From SIG701 sp045123975 (GTDB taxonomy: Bacteria; Bacillota; Clostridia; Oscillospirales; CAG-272), in the NCBI GenBank assembly GCA_045123975.1, contig JBGVKV010000060.1, forward strand, positions 1 to 13,642: a stretch of DNA of 13,642 nucleotides, given 5' to 3'. The notes beneath the pieces were generated by a model. The model was not told where the DNA came from. It saw only the letters and a program-made list of their open reading frames with translations, and made no database searches. This document shows positions 1-6,551 of the stretch, in pieces (positions within the stretch are counted from its first letter, which is position 1; the number at the start of each line of letters is the position of its first letter). The position numbers and the translations under genes are program-made.

Positions 1-356
1 GGCACGCGGCGGCGGATCATCTTGGAGGGGGTTCCTACCACGCGCATGGCGAATGCCACGTTTTCATAGACAGTCTTGTCGGGGAACAGCCGGAAGTCCT
101 GGAAGACCACGCCCAGCTCCCGACGGTAATGGGGGACACGGAACGAAGACATGCGGGAAAGATCGAAATCCCCCACCCGAAGGCGGCCGGAGGTCAGCTT
201 TTCCTCGCGAAGAAGCAGTTTCATCATGGTGGACTTACCGGCACCGGAATGTCCCACGATGAACACGAACTCACCGTCTTCTATTTGCAAATTGATCCCG
301 TTCAGCGCATGAGTGCCGTTGGGGTACAATTTTTTGACATTTTTGAACTCAATCAT
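1..356 (-). CDS. ftsE: FtsE, cell-division ABC transporter ATP-binding protein (3' part missing)
   Basis: This is the ATPase half of the FtsEX complex. At the inner face of the membrane it works with FtsX to control peptidoglycan hydrolases during division. My own reverse-strand translation gives 118 residues before the window edge, about half of the usual length of about 230. It begins MIEFKNVKKLYPNGTHAL. The Walker A motif GHSGAGKST is at residues 35-43 (a His where family members usually have Pro), and the Q-loop VVFQDFRL is at 83-90. The following FPDKTVYENVAFAM stretch is typical of FtsE. Walker B and the signature motif lie beyond the edge. The start ATG at 356 is preceded by GGAGG four bases upstream. 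It follows the CdaR-type regulator after a gap of about 150 bases; ftsX would be expected next. The identification is secure because FtsE is highly conserved in this N-terminal part. Confidence 0.93.
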   Translation of the reverse strand, partial: MIEFKNVKKLYPNGTHALNGINLQIEDGEFVFIVGHSGAGKSTMMKLLLREEKLTSGRLRVGDFDLSRMSSFRVPHYRRELGVVFQDFRLFPDKTVYENVAFAMRVVGTPSKMIRRRV

Positions 357-415
357 ACGTCCTCCATTTGGCAGACAAGTAAAAAATTACCGATTTTTCC
401 GTAAAACACCAACTA

Positions 416-456
416 ATACAAGGAAATGCGTCAGACAATTTGGATGCCTGACGCGT
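416..456 (-). terminator. weak hairpin after the CdaR-type gene
   Basis: The arms TGCGTCAG and CTGACGCG enclose a loop of about 13 bases, giving a stem of 7 to 8 pairs downstream of the regulator stop codon. On the minus strand it is followed by ATTTCCTTGTATT, which is only a loose T tract. It may be a leaky terminator that lets some transcription continue into ftsE, or simply a leader structure. I see no strong promoter for ftsE in the remaining gap (the best match is TTGGTG, 17 bases, TAATTT, near 380-410). Confidence 0.3.
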
Positions 457-510
457 TACACTGTTGACAATTATTCGGATGAAACACGTCCGGCGAATGC
501 CCGGGCGTTA

Positions 511-1596
511 TCAGAATTTCATAGGTTTGGTGGTGAGGTAGCGCTTAACCATCAAAGCCACCTTAAAGGTGATAGCGTGATCGAACTCCCGCAGATCCAG
601 GCCGGTCAGCTTGCGGATCTTCTCCAGGCGGTACACAAGAGTGTTTCTGTGTACGAACAGCTTACGGGAGGTCTCGGACACGTTCAGATTATTCTCAAAG
701 AAGCACTGGATAGTCATAAGGGTCTCACGGTCCAGGGATTCCAGAGAACCGTTCTTGAACACTTCCTGCAAGAACATCTCGCAGAGGGTGGTGGGCAGCT
801 GATAAATCAGACGGCCGATACCCAGATTCTCATAGCTGATGATATTCTTCTCGGTGTCGAATACCTTACCGACTTCGAGGGCGATCTGCGCTTCCTTATA
901 GGAGCGGGCCAGATCCTTGATGTTGTCCACGGGCTTGCCGATACCGATGATCACCTTGGTGAAGAACTCGGAGCTGAGGGTGTCCGCGATGGACTTGGCG
1001 ATCTTCTCCACTTCCTTCACGGGCGTGTTGGGCTTGATCTCCTTCACGAGGACGATATCCTGCTCGCCTACGCTGATCACGTAATCCTTATTCTTATCGG
1101 GGAAGATATTCTGCACCATGTCGTAAGGCAGAACGTCACCCTTGGAATGGAACTTGATCAGGAACACGATACGCACCTCGTCGGTGCTGAAGTGCAGTTC
1201 CTTGCTCTTTATGTAGATATCGGACGGAAGAATGTTATCCAGGATGATATTCTTGATAAAGGAGCTCTTATCATACTTCTCGTCGTAGAGATTCTTGATG
1301 TTGGCAAAGGTAACGGAGAGGATGGTGGCAACCTTGTCCGCCATCTTGTCCTCGCCTTCCACAAATACGGTATATTCCCATTTGGCGCCCGCGCCGATCG
1401 GACGGTAGGTAAAACCGCCAAGCGTAACGGATTCCGTGGTATAAGCCAATTCTTCCCGCACGCCCTGACGCATCTCGCCGATTTTCACCAACTCACTGCA
1501 AGCGATAATAACACCGTTCTCGTCGATAACGCCGGTTACACGGTCGATTGTATCTCTCATCTGATGAATTATACCCTGGAAAAGACGGCTCGACAT
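511..1596 (-). CDS. CdaR/PucR-type transcriptional regulator
   Basis: This is a 361-residue cytoplasmic DNA-binding regulator. The N-terminal part (residues 1 to about 115) has the look of a sugar-diacid or sensory domain (TGVIDENGVIIACSELVKIG near 21-40). The middle part has features of the GGDEF-like region of CdaR proteins. The C-terminus (about 291-361) is a PucR-type helix-turn-helix containing NVSETSRKLFVHRNTLVYRL, which is diagnostic of the HTH_30 family. Relatives include CdaR (sugar diacid utilisation) and PucR (purine catabolism). The ligand cannot be read from the sequence. I chose the ATG at 1596 because AAAGGAGA lies 6 bases upstream; the longer frame to 1629 has no ribosome binding site. 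It has its own promoter at 1665-1693 and precedes ftsE in the same direction, so a link to cell-envelope control is possible but inferred only from position. Confidence 0.85.
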   Translation of the reverse strand: MSSRLFQGIIHQMRDTIDRVTGVIDENGVIIACSELVKIGEMRQGVREELAYTTESVTLGGFTYRPIGAGAKWEYTVFVEGEDKMADKVATILSVTFANIKNLYDEKYDKSSFIKNIILDNILPSDIYIKSKELHFSTDEVRIVFLIKFHSKGDVLPYDMVQNIFPDKNKDYVISVGEQDIVLVKEIKPNTPVKEVEKIAKSIADTLSSEFFTKVIIGIGKPVDNIKDLARSYKEAQIALEVGKVFDTEKNIISYENLGIGRLIYQLPTTLCEMFLQEVFKNGSLESLDRETLMTIQCFFENNLNVSETSRKLFVHRNTLVYRLEKIRKLTGLDLREFDHAITFKVALMVKRYLTTKPMKF

Positions 1597-1664
1597 ATGG
1601 CGTCTCCTTTCAACAAACAAAAAAATCAAGCGCGAAGTCCAAACAATTGTATATACTACACTAT

Positions 1665-1693
1665 ATTCTACATTATTTTTTGTAGTTTTTCAA
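1665..1693 (-). promoter_or_regulatory. sigma-A-type promoter of the CdaR-type regulator gene
   Basis: On the minus strand, -35 TTGAAA (1688-1693) and -10 TAGAAT (1665-1670) are separated by exactly 17 bases; each matches five of six consensus positions. The expected start point is near 1658, giving a leader of about 60 bases that ends in the AAAGGAGA ribosome binding site. The spacer and start region hold repeated TGTAG units, with a CTACA/TGTAG inverted pair inside the spacer. They could serve as a regulator binding site. Confidence 0.75.
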
Positions 1694-1746
1694 TAGGATT
1701 TTTTATATTTTTTCTAATTGCGCCGTGTTTTTTTGTATATTTCACC

Positions 1747-1783
1747 GCAGATTGACGAAAAATCCCAAAATTAGCCAATCTGC
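1747..1783 (-). terminator. inverted repeat just after the four-helix membrane protein gene
   Basis: A perfect 8-base inverted repeat, GCAGATTG (1747-1754) and CAATCTGC (1776-1783), with a 21-base AT-rich loop, sits 11 bases past the stop codon. There is no T tract directly after it on the minus strand, so a Rho-independent terminator is only one reading. It could equally be a 3' stabilising hairpin or a protein site upstream of the next promoter. Confidence 0.3.
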
Positions 1784-1794
1784 CAAAGGGATAA

Positions 1795-2241
1795 TCAGCG
1801 GTAGAAAACGTGCACGTAGAGGCAGTACACGCTGAAGAGAACCGTGCCGATAATGGAGGCAAGCACCAGGGTGCCAACGATCACGTGCTTGTATACCAGG
1901 CAGGCGATCAGGCAGAACAGGGCAACGCACAGCATCATAGCAGGGGTCACGTAGTGGTCTGCGGTATTGATCTTCTTAACGATAGCAAAAATCTGGTAAG
2001 CGGCCGCCAAAGCGGAAAGCACACCAAACACGATGGCGAGAGGCGTCAGCCAGTAGTTTACGAACGCCAGCTCCACCATTGCCTCACGACGAAGGGAGAG
2101 AAGGGTGGCGATGCCCACCAGGTTTACCGCCGCCATAATCAGTATACGGACGGAAACGATATGGGAAAGCTCCTTTTTGGACATACCCTTAATCATAACT
2201 TTATTGTTCTTGCGGCTCAAATTCTGTTTTGCCATAACCAT
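1795..2241 (-). CDS. small four-helix membrane protein of unknown function
   Basis: I do not recognise this 148-residue protein (142 if it starts at the second ATG, 2235). It has a basic N-terminal tail (KQNLSRKNNKVMIKGMSKK) and then four likely membrane helices at about 29-50, 63-88, 98-117 and 120-146. A short charged loop, KKINTADHY, lies between helices 2 and 3. The basic tail and helix spacing suggest that both ends are cytoplasmic. No catalytic motif, transporter signature or cysteine pair is evident. It stands alone between the prmA terminator and the regulator promoter, with its own very strong promoter. Neither ATG has a good adjacent ribosome binding site: the only clear one, AAAGGAG, is at 2281-2287, on the far side of a hairpin. 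Codon use and base composition resemble the neighbours, so it appears native. Confidence 0.75.
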   Translation of the reverse strand: MVMAKQNLSRKNNKVMIKGMSKKELSHIVSVRILIMAAVNLVGIATLLSLRREAMVELAFVNYWLTPLAIVFGVLSALAAAYQIFAIVKKINTADHYVTPAMMLCVALFCLIACLVYKHVIVGTLVLASIIGTVLFSVYCLYVHVFYR

Positions 2242-2250
2242 CTCAATTGT

Positions 2251-2277
2251 ATCCGTCAGGCAGAGGATAAGACGGAT
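2251..2277 (-). promoter_or_regulatory. leader hairpin between Shine-Dalgarno and start codon
   Basis: The arms ATCCGTC and GACGGAT (7 perfect pairs) enclose a 13-base loop. On the transcript, AAAGGAG (2281-2287) comes just before the hairpin and the start codon comes 9 bases after it. The linear distance from AAAGGAG to the ATG at 2241 is 39 bases, but with the hairpin folded it is about 12. The structure may therefore bring the ribosome binding site into range. Confidence 0.45.
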
Positions 2278-2356
2278 CCGCTCCTTTACATTATTTCTGT
2301 AATCCTATATATAAGCGTTTTATGCACAAAATCATGCGGCACAGACCGCACCTATG

Positions 2357-2378
2357 GTATAATACCACAGTATTATAC
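2357..2378. repeat. 9-base perfect inverted repeat over the -10 region
   Basis: GTATAATAC (2357-2365) and GTATTATAC (2370-2378) are exact reverse complements separated by CACA. The right arm contains the -10 element of the membrane-protein promoter, and the expected start point falls at the edge of the left arm. This placement suits an operator. The left arm also supplies a TATAAT on the plus strand preceded by TGG, an extended -10 form. Confidence 0.6.
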
Positions 2379-2400
2379 TATATTCGGAGCGATTTGTCAA
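2372..2400 (-). promoter_or_regulatory. near-consensus sigma-A promoter of the membrane protein gene
   Basis: A perfect TTGACA (2395-2400) and a perfect TATAAT (2372-2377) are separated by 17 bases, the ideal spacing. Upstream lies a T/A-rich stretch (about 2401-2417) that could act as an UP element. It is the best-matching promoter in the window. The expected start is near 2365, giving a leader of about 125 bases. A smaller inverted repeat, TGCGG/CCGCA (2335-2350), lies within that leader. Confidence 0.9.
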
Positions 2401-2460
2401 ATATTTTATAAGAAAAAGCCGCCTGCAACCAAAAAAACTTGCCAAAAAAACCGAAAGGAC

Positions 2461-2493
2461 AAAAAAACCGTCCCGGCACATCCGGGACGGTTT
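2461..2493 (-). terminator. strong intrinsic terminator after prmA
   Basis: A perfect 12-pair stem, AAACCGTCCCGG (2465-2476) and CCGGGACGGTTT (2482-2493), has a five-base loop. On the minus strand it is followed by a run of seven Ts, three of them in the stem. It begins four bases past the prmA stop codon and closes the hrcA operon. Confidence 0.95.
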
Positions 2494-2496
2494 ATA

Positions 2497-3417
2497 TTAT
2501 TTCCTGACTACTCCGGCGTACCAGCCGTTCTCCCGGCGGAAATCCTTCACCGTGAATCCGTTTTCGGATAGAACGGATACCACTTCCTCCGCCCGTTCCT
2601 CGATAATACCGGATACGATCAGCACGCCGTCCTCCGCCATGTATCTGCCGATATCGGGTGCCATACGGATGATCACGTCCGCCACGATGTTGGCTACGCA
2701 CACGTCGTATTTCTTATCCGGCACGTCTTTCAGAAGATCGGACACGGCGCACGTCACGTTGGCAGTACCGTTCACCTGCGCGTTCTCGCCGGCGATGCGT
2801 ACAGCCACGGGATCGATATCGCAGGCAAAGCATTCCGACGCGCCCAGCTTGGAGGCACAGATGGCCAGAATGCCGCTGCCGCAGCCCACGTCCAGAACAG
2901 TAGATCCGTCCTTCACGTAGCTTTCCAGAAGCTCCGCACACAGTCTTGTGGTTTCGTGGGTGCCGGTACCGAATGCCATACCGGGATCCATCAGCACCGT
3001 GATTTCCTCCGGTGCGGGATCGTAGGTTTCCCACACGGGTACGATCACCAGCCGCTTGCCGGTCTTGATGGGCTTGTAGTATTTCTTCCAGGAGTCCGCC
3101 CAGTCGTCCTCACAGACGCCGCTGCAGGTAACCTCCGCGTCGATGCCGCACTCATCCAGGCGGGCACGGATATACAGCTCCGCTTCTCTGGGAGATTTCT
3201 CATCGGGAACAAACACGGACACGGCCGCCGTGGTGCGATCCTGCTTCAGCAGATCCTCGTCGATCAAGTCACCGTACACGCCGTCCAGATCCTTTTCCAC
3301 GTCGGAAAAATCCTCGATCATAAGGGCGTTGTCGATCATGCTCATAATGGCGGTAATGGTATCCAAATGCTCACACGCCGCGCTCACGCGGATGCGAATC
3401 CAGTTTTTCTCTTCCAT
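2497..3417 (-). CDS. prmA: PrmA, ribosomal protein L11 methyltransferase
   Basis: This enzyme transfers methyl groups from S-adenosylmethionine to ribosomal protein L11 in the cytoplasm. At 306 residues it is close to the usual family length of about 290-315. The N-terminal third is the substrate-recognition part. The characteristic DPGMAFGTGTHETT is at residues 144-157, the SAM-binding motif I VLDVGCGSG at 174-182, the acidic ribose-binding region ACDID near 198-202, and the catalytic-loop NIVAD at 243-247. The ATG at 3417 has AGGA seven bases upstream and lies 21 bases after the dnaJ stop codon, so it is the last gene of the heat-shock operon. The order dnaJ-prmA is common in Bacillota. The rsmE gene that often follows is absent here; a strong terminator stands in its place. 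Confidence 0.95.
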   Translation of the reverse strand: MEEKNWIRIRVSAACEHLDTITAIMSMIDNALMIEDFSDVEKDLDGVYGDLIDEDLLKQDRTTAAVSVFVPDEKSPREAELYIRARLDECGIDAEVTCSGVCEDDWADSWKKYYKPIKTGKRLVIVPVWETYDPAPEEITVLMDPGMAFGTGTHETTRLCAELLESYVKDGSTVLDVGCGSGILAICASKLGASECFACDIDPVAVRIAGENAQVNGTANVTCAVSDLLKDVPDKKYDVCVANIVADVIIRMAPDIGRYMAEDGVLIVSGIIEERAEEVVSVLSENGFTVKDFRRENGWYAGVVRK

Positions 3418-3438
3418 ATCTCTGTCCTGTCTGTATGA

Positions 3439-4572
3439 TTATTTGAAGAATCGCTTGAAGAAGTTTTTCCGGTTGCCGCCGGACTCGCCCTCGCCGCAGC
3501 TTTCGGCGAACTTGCGGAGCAGATCCTTCTGCTCGGAATTCAAGCTCTTGGGCACTTCCACCTTGACGGTGATATGCAGACTGCCGCGGCGCTTGCTGTT
3601 GACCACGGGCACGCCTTTATCCCGGATGGTGAAGGTGGTGCCGGTCTGAGTTCCTTCCTTGATCTGGTACATCTCCGTACCCTCCAGGGTAGGAATGTCA
3701 ATCTCCGCGCCCAGTGCCGCCTCCGTAAAGGAAATAGGCACCTCGCAATAAATATCGTAACCGTCCCGCTCAAACACAGCGTGGGGCCGGACGTTTACGT
3801 AGATGTACAAGTCACCTGCGGGACCGCCCTCGCGGCCTTCGCTTCCCTGCCCGCTGAGAACCACTCTCTGTCCGTCATCAATACCGGCAGGAATGGACAC
3901 GTCCAGTTTCTTGGTCACACGGACGTAGCCGTTTCCGCGGCAGGACTCACAGGGCTTCTCCACGATCTTACCCGTACCGCGGCAGGCATCGCAGGCTTTT
4001 TGGGTCTGCATAATACCGAGAGGCGTGCGCTGCTGCACGCGGATCCGACCGGAGCCGCCGCAGGTGGGACAAGTCTTCGGAGAGGTTCCCTTGGCAGCGC
4101 CGCTGCCGGAGCACTCCGCGCATTTCTGGATGCGCTGATAGGAGATCTCCTTCTTCACGCCGAAAACGGCTTCCTCAAAGGAAAGGGTGAGCCGCACGGT
4201 GATGTCCTCACCCCGCACGGGCCCGCGGCGGGCACTGCCTCCGCCCATACCGCCGCCGAAGAAGCTGGAGAATATATCGGAAATATCGAAATCCATATCC
4301 CCGAAGCCGCCAAAACCGCCGTATCCGCCGCCACCGCCGGCTTCAAAGGCGGCGTGGCCGAACTGATCGTACTTGGCCTTCTTTTCTGAGTCGGACAGAA
4401 CGGCGTAGGCTTCGTTTACTTCCTTGAACTTCTGCTCCGCCTCTTTGTCCCCCGGATTCACGTCGGGATGGTATTTCTTTGCGAGGGATCGGTACGCACG
4501 CTTGATCGCGCTCTCATCGGCGGACCGGTCTACGCCCAACACCTCGTAATAGTCTCTTTTGCTTTCAGCCAT
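3439..4572 (-). CDS. dnaJ: DnaJ, Hsp40 co-chaperone
   Basis: DnaJ binds unfolded proteins, delivers them to DnaK and stimulates DnaK's ATP hydrolysis through its J domain. The 377-residue protein has the full type I architecture. The J domain is at 7-72 with HPD at 35-37. A Gly/Phe-rich linker follows at about 79-112. Four zinc-binding repeats come next: CAECSGSG (151), CPTCGGSG (168), CDACRGTG (194) and CESCRGNG (208). The substrate-binding and dimerisation C-terminal domains complete it. I place the start at 4572 (MAESKRDYY): the J domain begins there, and AAAGGTAGG lies just upstream. The open frame running up to 4650 would add 26 non-homologous residues and cross a hairpin. It lies 94 bases after dnaK in the hrcA operon. 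Confidence 0.97.
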   Translation of the reverse strand: MAESKRDYYEVLGVDRSADESAIKRAYRSLAKKYHPDVNPGDKEAEQKFKEVNEAYAVLSDSEKKAKYDQFGHAAFEAGGGGGYGGFGGFGDMDFDISDIFSSFFGGGMGGGSARRGPVRGEDITVRLTLSFEEAVFGVKKEISYQRIQKCAECSGSGAAKGTSPKTCPTCGGSGRIRVQQRTPLGIMQTQKACDACRGTGKIVEKPCESCRGNGYVRVTKKLDVSIPAGIDDGQRVVLSGQGSEGREGGPAGDLYIYVNVRPHAVFERDGYDIYCEVPISFTEAALGAEIDIPTLEGTEMYQIKEGTQTGTTFTIRDKGVPVVNSKRRGSLHITVKVEVPKSLNSEQKDLLRKFAESCGEGESGGNRKNFFKRFFK

Positions 4573-4615
4573 AGCTGACCTACCTTTCTCCGCCTGGCGG
4601 AGGAAATCAAAACGC

Positions 4616-4653
4616 GCAAATGGGAGCTGTCCCCTAACGGACAGCCCCATTGC
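4616..4653 (-). promoter_or_regulatory. hairpin in the dnaK-dnaJ gap
   Basis: GCTGTCC and GGACAGC pair around a six-base loop. The stem extends outward through GGG/CCC and ATTGC/GCAAAT, with two single-base bulges, to about 15 pairs. It starts 13 bases past the dnaK stop codon. A short T-rich stretch (ATTTGCGCGTTTTG) follows, weaker than a standard terminator. Likely roles are partial termination or protection of the dnaK message end, which would keep DnaJ below DnaK. Confidence 0.6.
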
Positions 4654-4666
4654 GTATCACAATATT

Positions 4667-6505
4667 TTAGTTCTCGGATTTATCCTCGAAGTCTGCGTTG
4701 TAGAAGGTGTCGCCGCCTGCCTGTGCGTTGGGATCAAAGCCCTCGGCTCCGGGAGCACCCTGTGCGCCCTGTGCGGACTGGTACAGCTTCTCAGCCAGCG
4801 GGTAGAACGCCTTCTCCAGTGCCTCGGTATCCGCCTTGATAGCCTCGGTGTCATTGCCCTTAACGGTTTCCTTCAGCTTCTCGATAGCGGCGGTAACGGG
4901 GGCCTTCAGGCTCTCGTCGGCCTTGTCGCCGATCTCGCCCAGGGTCTTCTCGGACTGGAAGATCATCTGCTCGGCGCGGTTCTTCACCTCTACCGCTTCC
5001 TTCATCTTCTTGTCTTCCTCGGCGAACTTCTCCGCTTCCTTCACGGCGCGGTCGATGTCCTCCTGGGACATGTTGGTGGAGGAGGTGATGGTGATGTGCT
5101 GCTCCTTACCGGTGCCCTTATCCTGCGCGGTTACGTTTACAATGCCGTTGGCGTCGATATCGAAGGTAACCTCGATCTGGGGAATACCGCGGGGAGCGGG
5201 AGCGATGCCGTCCAGAATGAAGCGGCCCAGAGTAGTATTGCCGGCAGCCATATCTCTTTCACCCTGCAGAACGTGGATCTCAACGGAGGTCTGGCCGTCT
5301 GCGGCGGTGGAATATACCTGGCTCTTCTTTACGGGGATGGTGGTGTTGCGGTCGATGATGCGGTTGAATACGCCGCCCAGGGTCTCAATACCCAGAGACA
5401 GAGGAGTAACGTCCAGAAGGAGTACGTCCTTTACGTCGCCGCCCAGAACGCCGCCCTGGATGGCCGCGCCGATGGCTACGCACTCGTCGGGGTTGATGCC
5501 CTTGAAGGGATCCTTGCCGATCAGAGCCTTAACGGCCTCCTGTACGGCGGGGATACGGGTGGAACCGCCCACCAGCAGCACCTTATCGATCTGGGATGCA
5601 TTCAGACCTGCGTCTGCCATAGCCTTCTTGGTGGGAATCAGAGAGCGCTCCACCAGATCCGCGGTCAGCTCATTGAACTTTGCACGGGTCAGGGTTGCAT
5701 CAAAATGCTTGGGGCCGGTAGCGTCTGCGGTAATGAAGGGCAGATTGATCTGGGTGCTCATCGTACCGGAGAGCTCGATCTTTGCCTTCTCAGCGGCTTC
5801 CTTCAGTCTCTGCAGGGCCATCTTGTCGTTGCGCAGATCGATGCCGTTCTCAGCCTTAAAGGTATCGGCGATCCAGTCGATGATACGCTGGTCAAAGTCG
5901 TCGCCGCCCAGTCGGGTATCGCCGTTGGTAGCCAGTACTTCAAACACGCCGTCGGAGATCTCCAGCAGAGATACGTCGAAGGTACCGCCGCCCAGATCGT
6001 ATACCATGATCTTCTGGTTTACGCCGTCCTTATCCACGCCGTATGCCAGAGCAGCGGCGGTGGGCTCGTTGATGATACGCTTTACTTCCAGACCGGCGAT
6101 CTTACCGGCGTCCTTGGTTGCCTGACGCTGTGCGTCGGAGAAGTATGCGGGAACGGTGATAACCGCCTCGGTAACGGTGGTGCCCAGATATGCCTCTGCA
6201 TCCGCCTTCAGCTTCTGCAGGATCCTAGCGGAGATCTCCTGGGGAGTGAACTTCTTGTCGTCGATGGCTACCTTATAGTCGGTACCCATGTGACGCTTGA
6301 TGCTCATCACGGTCTTGTCGGGGTTGGTGATAGCCTGGCGCTTTGCCACCTGGCCTACCATTCTCTCACCGGTCTTGGAGAAGGCTACCACGGAAGGGGT
6401 AGTTCTGGCTCCTTCGGGATTGGGGATAACGGCGGGCTCGCCGCCCTCAAATACTGCTACGCAAGAGTTGGTCGTACCAAGATCTATACCAATAATCTTT
6501 CCCAT
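4667..6505 (-). CDS. dnaK: DnaK, Hsp70 chaperone
   Basis: DnaK is the central ATP-driven cytoplasmic chaperone, binding short hydrophobic segments of unfolded proteins with help from DnaJ and GrpE. At 612 residues it has the length typical of Bacillota, whose DnaK lacks the short N-terminal insertion of Proteobacterial proteins. The ATPase domain shows GIDLGTTNS at residues 6-14, YDLGGGTFD at 169-177 and LLVGGSTRIP at 310-319. The interdomain linker VLLLDVTP is at 361-368, followed by the substrate-binding domain and a helical lid. The tail is Gly/Ala-rich and ends FEDKSEN, less acidic than the EEVD-like ends of some relatives. The ATG at 6505 has AGGAGG ten bases upstream. That site sits in the loop of a small AATTC/GAATT hairpin (6512-6526). 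It is 46 bases after grpE. No CIRCE lies directly upstream, so control comes from the hrcA promoter. Confidence 0.98.
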   Translation of the reverse strand: MGKIIGIDLGTTNSCVAVFEGGEPAVIPNPEGARTTPSVVAFSKTGERMVGQVAKRQAITNPDKTVMSIKRHMGTDYKVAIDDKKFTPQEISARILQKLKADAEAYLGTTVTEAVITVPAYFSDAQRQATKDAGKIAGLEVKRIINEPTAAALAYGVDKDGVNQKIMVYDLGGGTFDVSLLEISDGVFEVLATNGDTRLGGDDFDQRIIDWIADTFKAENGIDLRNDKMALQRLKEAAEKAKIELSGTMSTQINLPFITADATGPKHFDATLTRAKFNELTADLVERSLIPTKKAMADAGLNASQIDKVLLVGGSTRIPAVQEAVKALIGKDPFKGINPDECVAIGAAIQGGVLGGDVKDVLLLDVTPLSLGIETLGGVFNRIIDRNTTIPVKKSQVYSTAADGQTSVEIHVLQGERDMAAGNTTLGRFILDGIAPAPRGIPQIEVTFDIDANGIVNVTAQDKGTGKEQHITITSSTNMSQEDIDRAVKEAEKFAEEDKKMKEAVEVKNRAEQMIFQSEKTLGEIGDKADESLKAPVTAAIEKLKETVKGNDTEAIKADTEALEKAFYPLAEKLYQSAQGAQGAPGAEGFDPNAQAGGDTFYNADFEDKSEN

Positions 6506-6551
6506 AATTCTAATTCCTCCTGAATTATATAAATAGATTTGTTAACTTATT

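Noticed and set aside
313..1755. Plus-strand open frame (480 codons) opposite the CdaR-type regulator
   Set aside because: The minus strand carries a protein with a clear helix-turn-helix, ribosome binding site and promoter; the plus frame has none of these.
4573..4650. N-terminal extension of DnaJ (26 residues)
   Set aside because: The J domain begins at MAESKRDYY with a ribosome binding site just upstream; the extension overlaps a hairpin and has no family counterpart.
4559..6523. Long plus-strand open frame (654 codons) opposite dnaK
   Set aside because: It is the antisense shadow of the fully conserved dnaK gene, crosses from the dnaJ start region to beyond the dnaK start, and its translation resembles no known protein.
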